From positions 1 through 64,000 of the forward strand of contig JAFDWN010000035.1 in assembly GCA_018268465.1 (NCBI GenBank): a DNA stretch of 64,000 bases. The letters are read 5' to 3'. A program made the position numbers and the translations under genes. A model generated the notes under the pieces. It was not told the origin of the DNA. It searched no databases and worked only from the letters and a program-made list of their open reading frames with translations. Positions 37,364 through 45,696 of this stretch are shown here, in pieces. The DNA is from Actinomycetota bacterium. Lineage in GTDB: Bacteria > Actinomycetota > Actinomycetes > Mycobacteriales > Mycobacteriaceae. The first letter of the stretch is position 1. Each line of letters starts with the position of its first letter.

Positions 37364-38836
37364 ATGACGACCACCGTGTCACAGCAGTCCGCCGCGCTCG
37401 CCGAGCGCATGCAGAGGGCAGTCTTCCTCGACGGCGAGTTCGTACCCGCCGAGGGCGAGCCGCTCGCGGTCACCGACAAAGCCACCGGGGAGACACTCGG
37501 CCATGCGGCGACGGCCACCGCGGCCGAGGTCGACCGCGCGGTGGCGGGGGCGCTCGGCGCGCAACGGCAGTGGCACGCACTGCCCGCGACGGAGCGCGCG
37601 GCGATCCTGCGCCGCGGCGGCGCCGTCCTGGAACGCGAGGCCGGGCGCTTCAAACAGCTGCTGATCCGTGAGGGCGGCGCGGTCGGGGCCAAGGCGGAAG
37701 GGGAGATCGCCGCCAGTGTGGTCGAGTTCTTCCAGGCCGCCGATCTCGCGACCACGCCGCTGGGCGAGGTGATCCCGTCGGGTCAGCGCGGACGTGTCAA
37801 CCTGGTCGAACGCCGGCCGGTCGGCGTTGTCGGCCTGATCACCGCGTGGAACGCGCCCGTACACATCGCGATGCGGGTGCTCGCCCCGGCGATCGCCCTC
37901 GGCAACGCCGTGGTGCTCAAACCCGCGCCGGAGACGCCGTTCACCGGCGGTCTGATGCTGGCAGAAGTCCTGGCCGAAGCCGGCCTACCGCCCGGTGTCG
38001 TGCAGGTCGTCACCGGCGGGCCCGCCGGGCCGGCGCTGGTCACGCACCCCGATGTGGCCATGATCCACTTCACGGGTTCGGAGGACACCGGCCGCCGGAT
38101 CAACGAAGCGGCCGCCCCGTTGCTCAAGCGGGTGGCACTGGAACTGGGCGGCAACAACGCCAGCGTGGTGTTGTCCGACGCCGACCTCGACCTCGCCGCG
38201 CGCTGCGGTGCGGCCTCCTCGTTCGGACATCAGGGCCAGGTGTGTATCGCCACGGGCCGTCACGTCGTACTCGCTGACGTCGCCGAGGAGTACATCGGGC
38301 GGCTGGCCCGGCATGCCGCCGGCCTCACCGTCGGCGACCCGTTCGTCTCCGAGGTGGACCTCGGGCCGATGCTCTCGGCCCGTCAGGTCGACAAGGCGCT
38401 GGCGATGATGACCAGCAGTATCGAACGTGGCGCCCGTCTGGTGGAGGGCGGAACCGCCGACGGAGTCTTCCTGCGCCCCACCGTCGTCGACCGCGTGCGA
38501 CCCGGCATGCAACTTCACGACGAGGAGGTGTTCGCGCCGATCGCCCCGGTGACGGTCGTCGACTCGGTCGAGGAGGCGCTGGCGATCGTCAACGGGACGC
38601 GTTTCGGGCTGTCGACATCGATCTTCGGGCGCGACCTCGACCATGCGTGGGCCGTGGCCGATCGGGTCCGGGCCGGGATGGTGCACGTCAACGACGGCAC
38701 CGCGTTGCACGAATGCCATGTGCCGTTTGGAGGCACAGGGGCCTCCGGCCTCGGCGACGACCTGGGCGGACGGGCGAGCATCGACCTGCTGACCGAACGG
38801 CGCTGGACGAGTCTGCAGCGAAAAACGTTGCCGTGA
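37364..38836 (+). CDS. Aldehyde dehydrogenase (benzaldehyde dehydrogenase-like branch)
   Basis: A 490-residue aldehyde dehydrogenase. LELGGNNASVV has the general-base Glu, and the nucleophile is C294 in GHQGQVCIATGR; TAWNAPVHIAMRVLAPAIALGNAV binds the cofactor. The GQVCIATGR form occurs in enzymes acting on aromatic or bulky aldehydes. ATG 37364 follows GAGGAG. It oxidises the aldehyde from the alcohol dehydrogenase to an acid for the CoA-transferase. Stop overlaps the next gene as GTGA. Confidence 0.92.
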   Translation: MTTTVSQQSAALAERMQRAVFLDGEFVPAEGEPLAVTDKATGETLGHAATATAAEVDRAVAGALGAQRQWHALPATERAAILRRGGAVLEREAGRFKQLLIREGGAVGAKAEGEIAASVVEFFQAADLATTPLGEVIPSGQRGRVNLVERRPVGVVGLITAWNAPVHIAMRVLAPAIALGNAVVLKPAPETPFTGGLMLAEVLAEAGLPPGVVQVVTGGPAGPALVTHPDVAMIHFTGSEDTGRRINEAAAPLLKRVALELGGNNASVVLSDADLDLAARCGAASSFGHQGQVCIATGRHVVLADVAEEYIGRLARHAAGLTVGDPFVSEVDLGPMLSARQVDKALAMMTSSIERGARLVEGGTADGVFLRPTVVDRVRPGMQLHDEEVFAPIAPVTVVDSVEEALAIVNGTRFGLSTSIFGRDLDHAWAVADRVRAGMVHVNDGTALHECHVPFGGTGASGLGDDLGGRASIDLLTERRWTSLQRKTLP

Positions 38837-39546
38837 GCGATGGTTCGGTAGACTTTCGCAGGTCCGGCGCGGTCGGGCGGATCGTGCTGGACCGGCCCGC
38901 CAAACGCAACGCGCTGAGCACACAGCTGCTACGGGAGCTCCGCGGTCTGCTCGACGCCGTCGGCGGCGAGAGCGAGATCCGGGTCGTCACCGTCGAGGGT
39001 GCGGGCCCGGTGTTCTGCGCGGGCGCCGACACCCGTGAATTCGGCACCGCCACAGCAGAGACCGTCCGCGGACCGTGGACGCGGCTGGGGCAGCAGGTGT
39101 TCGCCGCGCTGGCCGAGCTGCCCCAAACCACCGTGGCGGTGCTGACGGGCGGGGCCTACGGCGGCGGACTGGAGCTGGCCATGCACTGCGACTTCCGGAT
39201 CGCGGCGCCCGATGCCGTCCTGGCCCTGCCCGAGGCGACGTTGGGCACCGCGCCGGGCTGGGCGGGGCTGGGCCGCATCGTCGAGCTGGCGGGCCTTCGC
39301 GCGGCGCGCATGCTCGCGCTGACCGGACGGACGTTCACCGCGGCGGAGGCGCTGCAATTCGGACTCGTCGACATCGTGTCCGACAACCTCTCCGAGGATG
39401 TCGACGAGCTCATCGACGACATCCTCGCCACCGCGCCGCTCGCACAATCAATAATCAAGCGCGCCTTGGTGAGTCGGGAACCATCTGCCACGCTGGTCGA
39501 CTCGCTCGCGGGCGCATACCTCACAACGACGGCAAGGAGCACATGA
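38833..39546 (+). CDS. Enoyl-CoA hydratase/isomerase (crotonase family)
   Basis: A 237-residue crotonase. The oxyanion-hole stretches FCAGAD and GGAYGGG are present, and both catalytic glutamates of true hydratases appear to be kept, in GGGLELAMHCD and LPEATLGTAPG. It would hydrate the enoyl-CoA made by the acyl-CoA dehydrogenase to an (S)-3-hydroxyacyl-CoA. GTG 38833 overlaps the aldehyde dehydrogenase stop. A hotdog hydratase is also encoded in the operon, so one of the two may serve another step. Confidence 0.9.
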   Translation: MSDGSVDFRRSGAVGRIVLDRPAKRNALSTQLLRELRGLLDAVGGESEIRVVTVEGAGPVFCAGADTREFGTATAETVRGPWTRLGQQVFAALAELPQTTVAVLTGGAYGGGLELAMHCDFRIAAPDAVLALPEATLGTAPGWAGLGRIVELAGLRAARMLALTGRTFTAAEALQFGLVDIVSDNLSEDVDELIDDILATAPLAQSIIKRALVSREPSATLVDSLAGAYLTTTARST

Positions 39547-40268
39547 TGGCGAGAACGGTTCTGATCGCGGGATCGTCGCGCGGCATCGGCGCGGCGGCGG
39601 CGCGTCAGGAGGCCAAGAACGGCTCACGGGTCATCCTGCACGGGCGCAGCGACTCGCCCGCGCTCAAGGAACTCGCCGCCGAACTGGATGCACCCGCCCA
39701 CAGTTGCGACGGCCAGGACGCCGCCGCCGTCGCCGAGTTGGTGGACTCGGTGCTGGCGGGTGGGGACCGGATCGACGCGCTGATCTGCACTCTGGGCAGC
39801 GTCACCGCCACCGACGCGATGCACGGCCCCACCGATGCCTGGCTCGACGAGTACCGCAGCAACGTGCTGGGACCGGTCAACTTCATCCGGGCCGTCGCCC
39901 CGTCGATGCTGGCCAACGGGCATGGTCGCATCGTCACCGTCTCGTCGATCCGCGGACGTGACAACCTCGCGAGCCCCGAGGTCACCGCATACTCGGCGGC
40001 CAAGGCGGCGCTGGAGAACGTGACGGTGTCGTTCGCCAAGGCGCTCGCGCCGGCGGTCACCGTGAATGCGGTCGCGCCGGGGTTCGTCCTCACCGACATG
40101 TCGCAGACCTGGTCGGACGAGGTCCGCAAGGAGGTGGCGACCAACCTGCTGGGCCGTGCCGCCGAACCCGAGGAGATCGCGGCGCTGCTGTGCTTCCTGG
40201 TCAGCGACGGCGCCAGCTTCATCACCGGTCAGACGATCCTGGCCGACGGCGGACTGGATGCGCGCTGA
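39546..40268 (+). CDS. Short-chain dehydrogenase/reductase
   Basis: A 240-residue SDR. AGSSRGIG is the cofactor motif; VSSIRG and YSAAK hold the catalytic Ser, Tyr and Lys; APGFVLTDMS and GQTILADGG close the fold. Two ATG codons are adjacent in frame, at 39543 and 39546; the second has the better spacing from AAGGAG (39534-39539). Second SDR of the operon, so two distinct alcohol/ketone steps are likely, one possibly on a 3-hydroxyacyl-CoA. Confidence 0.9.
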   Translation: MARTVLIAGSSRGIGAAAARQEAKNGSRVILHGRSDSPALKELAAELDAPAHSCDGQDAAAVAELVDSVLAGGDRIDALICTLGSVTATDAMHGPTDAWLDEYRSNVLGPVNFIRAVAPSMLANGHGRIVTVSSIRGRDNLASPEVTAYSAAKAALENVTVSFAKALAPAVTVNAVAPGFVLTDMSQTWSDEVRKEVATNLLGRAAEPEEIAALLCFLVSDGASFITGQTILADGGLDAR

Positions 40269-40269
40269 G

Positions 40270-41427
40270 ATGACCACCCTGCACCTGCCGTCGGCCGGCG
40301 GCACATGCGACGCCGTCGAACTGGCCCCGCCCGCCGCGCTGGCGACCTTGTCGGCGCCCCCGCGCAGCCGCGCCGTCTATGCCGCCGCCCACGTGGTCGC
40401 AGATCCGCTGCGAGCGTCCGTGCCCGCCGGTCCCGGCCAGATCGATTGGGAGACAACGATACAACTTCGTCGTGACATTTGGTCGCTGGGTCTCGGCGTG
40501 GCCGAGTCGATGGACACCGCACAGCGCGGGATGGGTCTGGACTGGGCGGGCGCGCGGGAGCTGGCGCGGCGGACGCTCGCCGAATCGCGCCACTGCGGGG
40601 GCACCGTCGCCGTCGGAGTGAACACCGACCAGATCGCCGCGGCCGACGCGTCGCTCGGGCAGATCCGCGACGCCTACCTCGAGCAGATCGCCGATATCGA
40701 ATCCGCCGGCGGCGAGGTGGTGATGATGGCGAGCAGGCACCTGGCTCGCGCCGCCACCGGACCCGAGGATTACCTGAGCGTCTACGACGCCGTCCTGTCT
40801 CAGGCCACCGGCCCGGTGATCCTGCACTGGCTGGGTGCGGTGTTCGATCCCGCACTGGCCGGGTACTGGGGGTTCGACGAACCCAAGGCCGCGATGCAGA
40901 CCGTCGCGGACCTCATCGGCGCGCACCCCGCAACGGTGCGCGGAATCAAGGTGTCGCTACTGGACCCGGCGTTGGAAATTCAGTTACGCGAACGGGTTCG
41001 GCCACCGGCACGGGTGTTCACCGGCGACGACTTCAACTACGTCGACCTGATCGCCGGTGACGGTTCCCGCACCAGCGACGCGCTACTGGGAGCCTTTGCG
41101 GCGATACCGCGATTCGCATCGGCGGGGTTTGCGCGGCTCGACGCCGGCGACGAGGCCGGCTTCCGCGCGATCCTGGAGCCGACCGTCGCGCTGAGCCGGC
41201 TGATCTTCGAAACGCCGACCCAGTACTACAAGGTGGGCGTCGCGTGGCTGGCCTACCTCGATGGCCGGCAGGATAACTTCCGGATGATGGCCGGGTTCGA
41301 GACCGGTCGCAGCCTGCTGCATCTGGCCGAGCTGGTGCGGGTTGCCGGCACGATCGGTCTGTTCGCCGACCCCTCCTTCACCGCGGCGCGGGCGTCCGCC
41401 TACTTCGCCGTGCACGGTGTGGGGTAG
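40270..41427 (+). CDS. DUF993 protein, DHDPS/aldolase-like TIM barrel
   Basis: A 385-residue protein of the DUF993 type, distantly related to dihydrodipicolinate synthase/N-acetylneuraminate lyase. PVILHWLG aligns with the PVILYN strand of that superfamily, where the usual Tyr is replaced, and GIKVS aligns with the Schiff-base strand, placing K227 at the catalytic lysine. A retro-aldol or related carbon-carbon cleavage is therefore a reasonable inference. It is the last gene of the IclR operon, one base after the SDR stop. An ATG at 40258 inside the SDR gene is an alternative start. The substrate is unknown. Confidence 0.8.
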   Translation: MTTLHLPSAGGTCDAVELAPPAALATLSAPPRSRAVYAAAHVVADPLRASVPAGPGQIDWETTIQLRRDIWSLGLGVAESMDTAQRGMGLDWAGARELARRTLAESRHCGGTVAVGVNTDQIAAADASLGQIRDAYLEQIADIESAGGEVVMMASRHLARAATGPEDYLSVYDAVLSQATGPVILHWLGAVFDPALAGYWGFDEPKAAMQTVADLIGAHPATVRGIKVSLLDPALEIQLRERVRPPARVFTGDDFNYVDLIAGDGSRTSDALLGAFAAIPRFASAGFARLDAGDEAGFRAILEPTVALSRLIFETPTQYYKVGVAWLAYLDGRQDNFRMMAGFETGRSLLHLAELVRVAGTIGLFADPSFTAARASAYFAVHGVG

Positions 41428-41513
41428 CGCGGCAGCAGGTGATCGGGACCGCAGCCACGGTCGTGACACGCCGGAGGTTCACAGCCCTGGCGTCGGTCTC
41501 GACGCCGACCCGA

Positions 41514-43229
41514 TCACAGGTCCAGGACGAGTTCGGTGCATGGCACCGCCGAGCAGATGAGCACGGTACCCGCGGCCGGATCCTCCAGCGGCGCCCGCGC
41601 ATACCCGGTGGAACCGGATACGACGTCGGTGACACAGATATGGCAGACGCCGCTGCGACACGAGTACCGGGTGGGGATGTCGCAGGCCTCGGCGAAATCG
41701 AGCAGGCTGGGGTAGCCCGGCGACCATTCGACGGTCAGGCCGCTGCGTGCGAACGTGACCGATGGACCCTCGCCCGGCGGACCCGGCGGCGCATGCGGCG
41801 GGATCGGCGGCGGCGCCCCCGTCACACCCGGATTGACCGGGGCGCGGGCGCCGAACAGTTCGCTGTGAATCCGCGCGGGTTCGATCCCCGCCCCCAGCAG
41901 CGCATCTCGCATGGCGTCCATGAACCCCGCAGGCCCGCACAGGTACACGGTCGCGTCGGGCGGTAGCTGCAGTGCGGCCACCGATGCCCGGTCCAGCCTG
42001 CCGCCGTCGGCGGTGTACACGTCATGTGCCGCAGCGTGTGGGAGCGCGCCGATCAGTCCGTCGACTTCGGCGGCGAACGCATGCGAGCGGCGGTCGTGTG
42101 TCGTGTGCACCCAGACGATCTGCTGTGCGTTCCGCCCTGCCGCGAGGTGGTGCAGCATGGCCAGCACGGGCGTGCAGCCCACACCCGCGGAGAGCAGAAC
42201 GACAGGACGGTCGTCGGGGACGAGGACGAAATCACCCCTCGGCGCGGCCGCGTCGATGGTCGACCCGGCGCGGGCGTGGGCGTGCAGCCACGGACTGACC
42301 TGGCCGTGTGGTTCGCGTTTGACGCTGATGCGGTATCGGCCGCTGCCGGGATCGCCCGACAGCGAGTAGCTGCGCAGGGCCGCCGGTCGCCCCGCCGGGG
42401 TCACCCTGATCGTCAGGTACTGGCCCGGCAGTGCCGCCGGTAACGCCGTCCCGTCCTCGGCGCGTAACTCGATCGAGAGGATGTCCTCGGTCTCATGACG
42501 GGTCCCGGCGACGCGAAGTGGACGGAATCCGCTCCAAACAGGTTGGTGCGGTGATGATTCCGGCTGATCGAGCAGTTCGCGGAACGACTGGACCCAGCCG
42601 GGACTCATGGCGGGCACGTCGACGGCGTTGCGGAGCATCTCGACGTCACGACCGGGCAGGTACAGCAACGCGTCGACATCGGCGACGGTCAGTCGGTGAC
42701 GGCCGCTGCGGGTCCGCAGGATGTCGTTGCCGGCCTCGACACTGCCCTCGGTGACGACGCGGAAGTAGAATCCGGGACGGCGATGGGCGACCAGGAGGTT
42801 GGGCATGTCGGGTTCGGCCAGGCGCATGCCCACCCGATAGCAGGTGACGCGGGGCTGGGTGACCTCGAATTCGGCGGTACCGATTCGGTAGCGGTCGCCG
42901 ACGCAGACGACGTCGTCGGTCAGTCCGCTGACCGTGAAGTTCTCGCCGAAGCTGCCGGGCGCCAGATCGTCTCGTCCCAGGTGGGCTCGCCAATGGTCGT
43001 ACGACTCGGTCTGGTACACCATCACGGCGCGGTGCTCGCCGCCGTGGCCGTTGAGATCACCCTGGCCGTCGCCGTCGATGTTGAGGCGGCGCACCAGCAC
43101 CGGTCCGCTGACAGGACTCTTCCAGATACCGGTGTGGACGGTCTTGCCCTGCCAGTCGACGTCCTTGGGCATACCCACGTTGACCGATATCAGTCGTCCG
43201 ATCGGAACGTCCTGCGCCGGGCTCACCAT
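41514..43229 (-). CDS. MOSC-ferredoxin reductase-[2Fe-2S] ferredoxin fusion protein
   Basis: A 571-residue three-part redox protein. Residues about 10-220 are a MOSC domain of the YiiM type (GGEHRAVMVYQ, GSFGENF, PRVTCYRVG) with its helical extension. Residues about 235-460 are an FAD/NAD reductase, with RSYSLSG for flavin and GVGCTPVLAML and CGPAGFMDAM for nucleotide binding. After a Pro/Gly linker, residues about 490-571 are a plant-type ferredoxin with C-x4-C-x2-C and a later Cys in LICSA. Such enzymes may reduce N-hydroxylated compounds or serve as reductase for a partner oxygenase. ATG 43229. Confidence 0.9.
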   Translation of the reverse strand: MVSPAQDVPIGRLISVNVGMPKDVDWQGKTVHTGIWKSPVSGPVLVRRLNIDGDGQGDLNGHGGEHRAVMVYQTESYDHWRAHLGRDDLAPGSFGENFTVSGLTDDVVCVGDRYRIGTAEFEVTQPRVTCYRVGMRLAEPDMPNLLVAHRRPGFYFRVVTEGSVEAGNDILRTRSGRHRLTVADVDALLYLPGRDVEMLRNAVDVPAMSPGWVQSFRELLDQPESSPHQPVWSGFRPLRVAGTRHETEDILSIELRAEDGTALPAALPGQYLTIRVTPAGRPAALRSYSLSGDPGSGRYRISVKREPHGQVSPWLHAHARAGSTIDAAAPRGDFVLVPDDRPVVLLSAGVGCTPVLAMLHHLAAGRNAQQIVWVHTTHDRRSHAFAAEVDGLIGALPHAAAHDVYTADGGRLDRASVAALQLPPDATVYLCGPAGFMDAMRDALLGAGIEPARIHSELFGARAPVNPGVTGAPPPIPPHAPPGPPGEGPSVTFARSGLTVEWSPGYPSLLDFAEACDIPTRYSCRSGVCHICVTDVVSGSTGYARAPLEDPAAGTVLICSAVPCTELVLDL

Positions 43230-43419
43230 ATCGCGTTCCCGACTGCCGCACGGATCGGCCGGCGTCGATGCCGACGCCGGAACTCAGGTACGTCGCGCAG
43301 CGTAGGCCCGCGATCCGGGCAGGTCAACACCCGTATCCTCGGGCCAGGTGGATGGCGACAGCATGGCGGGTCGGCGGGCGAGGAGAACCCGTCCGCGGCG
43401 GCACCCCGTGGGATCGGAA

Positions 43420-43713
43420 TCAGGGCACCCCGTTGATCCCGGGATGCTGCCCCGGTGGCACCGCCGGTGCGGCCGGGGCATGGACGGACGGCGTGAAGAG
43501 GTTACCCGCCGTGGGGTTGATGCTCTTCTCCGTGGGGGCCGCCGGAATCGCCCCCGGCGTCGACGTGGTCGTGGCGCTCGGCGCGGTTGTCGTCGTCGTG
43601 GCCGGCGCTTGGCTTCCGTTCGTGCCGCACGCCGCGGTCACGGCGCCGAGCGCGATGAGCGCGGCTGTCGCCGCGAGCGCGGTCGATCCACGTCCTGCGC
43701 GATGTGAGTTCAT
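43420..43713 (-). CDS. Small Thr/Pro-rich secreted lipoprotein, paralogue 1
   Basis: A 97-residue protein with an N-terminal signal (residues 1-35, hydrophobic core TALAATAALIALGAVTAA) ending before a Cys in TAACG, a probable but non-canonical lipobox. The mature part is a Thr/Ala/Pro-rich linker followed by NLFTPSVHAPAAPAVPPGQHPG. ATG 43713 has AAGGGA eight bases upstream. The next gene upstream on the same strand encodes a clear paralogue. I recognise no family; a small surface lipoprotein is the safest description. Confidence 0.72.
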   Translation of the reverse strand: MNSHRAGRGSTALAATAALIALGAVTAACGTNGSQAPATTTTTAPSATTTSTPGAIPAAPTEKSINPTAGNLFTPSVHAPAAPAVPPGQHPGINGVP

Positions 43714-43743
43714 CGTGAACGTCCCTTCTGCATGCGGCACGAA

Positions 43744-44016
43744 CTACTTGTTGCGATGCACCCCAGGTGGCTCCGTCGGCGCGGGCGGGGCGAGTACCCC
43801 TGGTGTGAACAGGTTTCCACCGGTGGGGCTGAGATTCTTGGGTGTGGCCTCGGGCGGCGACGCACTCGTTGGTGTGCTCGATGTCGTGGTGGTGGTCGAG
43901 GTGGCCGGCGCCGGTTGTTGTGAGGTGCCGCAGGCGGCCGTCAGCGCACCGACACCGATGAGCACCGCAGCGCCCGCGACGCTGATCACGCCGCGACCTG
44001 TTCGGATCCGGTTCAT
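43744..44016 (-). CDS. Small Thr/Pro-rich secreted lipoprotein, paralogue 2
   Basis: A 90-residue protein with a signal peptide (core VISVAGAAVLIGVGALTAA) ending before a Cys in TAACG, then a Thr/Ser-rich linker and the tail LSPTGGNLFTPGVLAPPAPTEPPGVH. The tail matches paralogue 1 closely (NLFTP-V-APPAP-PPG-H), so the pair arose by duplication. ATG 44016 follows GGGAGGA. It is 30 bases upstream of paralogue 1 and probably cotranscribed with it. Function unknown. Confidence 0.72.
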   Translation of the reverse strand: MNRIRTGRGVISVAGAAVLIGVGALTAACGTSQQPAPATSTTTTTSSTPTSASPPEATPKNLSPTGGNLFTPGVLAPPAPTEPPGVHRNK

Positions 44017-44150
44017 CACATAGTCCTCCCTGCGTCGGTGCCGACTCGAATTCCGCACGCCCCCAGGGCATGCGAAATGCAGTCCCCGTACCGCAGCTCG
44101 ACGGCCCCCGAGGGCGTCTTCAGCGAAATGGGCTGAGCGTCCCACAATCA

Positions 44151-44166
44151 TGGGTCAACTGACCCA
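44151..44166. promoter_or_regulatory. Perfect palindrome upstream of the lipoprotein pair
   Basis: TGGGTCA-AC-TGACCCA, a perfect 16-base inverted repeat between the amine oxidase stop (44235) and the lipoprotein start (44016), both on the minus strand. It could be an operator for the lipoprotein pair or a hairpin ending the amine oxidase transcript; there is no U-tract. Confidence 0.45.
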
Positions 44167-44234
44167 GATCTGTCCAGCGTCCCAACCTGTGAGGTTTGTC
44201 GGGTTTCCCTGCGGTCCCGCTGTCCGTCCGGTGC

Positions 44235-45590
44235 TTACAGAGACCGGATAACCTCGGCGACTGCGCGTTCCGCCGCGTCGACGGCACCTTCCATGTAGGC
44301 GCTCCACTGTGTGGCCGTATCGGTCGATGCCCAGTGGATCGGGCCGATGGGTGCGCTCAACGCGTCGCCATAGGTCGTCCACACCAGCGGCCCCATATTC
44401 GCGTTGTAGCAACCCCGGGTCCACTGCCGGTCGGCCCACTCGCCGTCGACGTAGGCGACGGGATCGGCCGCCTCGGGTCCGAAGATGCGCACCAACTGTG
44501 CCGTGAGGGCACTGCGGCGTTCCGCCTCGGACCATCTGACCGCGGTGCGGGCCTGCTCGCCCTCCAGGAACGCCAGGATCACCCCGGCGTCCTCACCGAG
44601 GATGCACGTGTCGTTCGACATTCGCGCCGGACCGACGTCGGAGATGAACTGGCCGTTGAAACCGTCTGCACGCCAGAATGGTTCGTCGTAGACGAAGAAA
44701 GCCTTCATCGCCGAACCGTGTGGCATCCGTTGCGTGAGCTGGTCGCGCGCGCCCGGCAGCGGCGGGTCGTAGAGGATGCGCGACGCCAGGGCGGGGGCGA
44801 TGGCCACGATGACGCGCCTCGCCAGGAACTCCCTGCCGCCCCGGCAGGTCACGGTGACCGAGTCGGCGGTGTATTCGATGGTCTGCACGGGCGCATCCAG
44901 GACGAGGTGATCGGTGAGTTGAGCGGCCAGCCGATCGGGGATCTGGGTGGTGCCGCCGACGAACCGGGCCGTCTGGGCGCCGCCCTCGGCCTCGGAGAAC
45001 AGCGCCGCCCCCACCCCACACGTCTGGATCGTGTACAGCAGATGCAGGAATGACACCTCGGCGGTGGGGACGGCGAGAATGCCCACCGTGCAGATCTCCA
45101 GGAGGTTGCGCGCAATCGGGCTCAAACCCTGGGCGTCGTACCATGCTCCGGCCGTGATCGCGTCCCATTCCTGCGCTGCGGGGGCGCGCCACGGCGCCGC
45201 CGCGGTAACCTCGGCGGCGAGGGTGTCGAGTGTGGCCAGGACCCGGTTGACCGATTCGACGTCGTCTCCGAAGCGGGCGTAGAACTCGCTCTGTCCGAGC
45301 ACCCCGGTGCCGCCGAGTTCGTACTTGGTATCACCCGAGTCGTACTGGGGATAGGTCTGCACGCCGAGTTCGGCTGCAAGGCGGTGCATTCGGGCGTGAG
45401 TGTCGCCGATCCACTGGGCTCCCAGCTCGAGCGGGATTCCCGGGACAGGTGATTCGGTCAGGATTCTGCCTCCGGTGCGATCGGCGGCCTCCAGGATCAG
45501 CGGCTCGTATCCGGCCCGGGTGAGTTCTCTGGCGGCATAGAGCCCGGACAGGCCCGCACCCACGATGATCACGTCGGCCTCGCGTCGCAT
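44235..45590 (-). CDS. Flavin-containing amine oxidase
   Basis: A 451-residue monoamine oxidase-type flavoenzyme. The N-terminal DVIIVGAGLSGLYAARELTRAG binds FAD, EAADRTGGRI is the following family motif, and the C-terminal HWASTDTATQWSAYMEGAVDAAERA closes the flavin pocket. It oxidises a primary or secondary amine to an imine, releasing hydrogen peroxide. No signal peptide. ATG 45590 begins at the flavin-binding strand but has a weak ribosome site; the frame is open far upstream, across the monooxygenase gene. It lies 106 bases downstream of that gene and may be part of the same operon. Confidence 0.9.
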   Translation of the reverse strand: MRREADVIIVGAGLSGLYAARELTRAGYEPLILEAADRTGGRILTESPVPGIPLELGAQWIGDTHARMHRLAAELGVQTYPQYDSGDTKYELGGTGVLGQSEFYARFGDDVESVNRVLATLDTLAAEVTAAAPWRAPAAQEWDAITAGAWYDAQGLSPIARNLLEICTVGILAVPTAEVSFLHLLYTIQTCGVGAALFSEAEGGAQTARFVGGTTQIPDRLAAQLTDHLVLDAPVQTIEYTADSVTVTCRGGREFLARRVIVAIAPALASRILYDPPLPGARDQLTQRMPHGSAMKAFFVYDEPFWRADGFNGQFISDVGPARMSNDTCILGEDAGVILAFLEGEQARTAVRWSEAERRSALTAQLVRIFGPEAADPVAYVDGEWADRQWTRGCYNANMGPLVWTTYGDALSAPIGPIHWASTDTATQWSAYMEGAVDAAERAVAEVIRSL

Positions 45591-45696
45591 GAACGCGAAC
45601 AGTACCCGGTACAGGCGGCCGTCAGGCCGCTTCGGCGTCCGGGCCGGCGAGCCGGAGGAAGCGCGACCCGGTTTGCCGCGGAGTGCGGGCTGCGGG

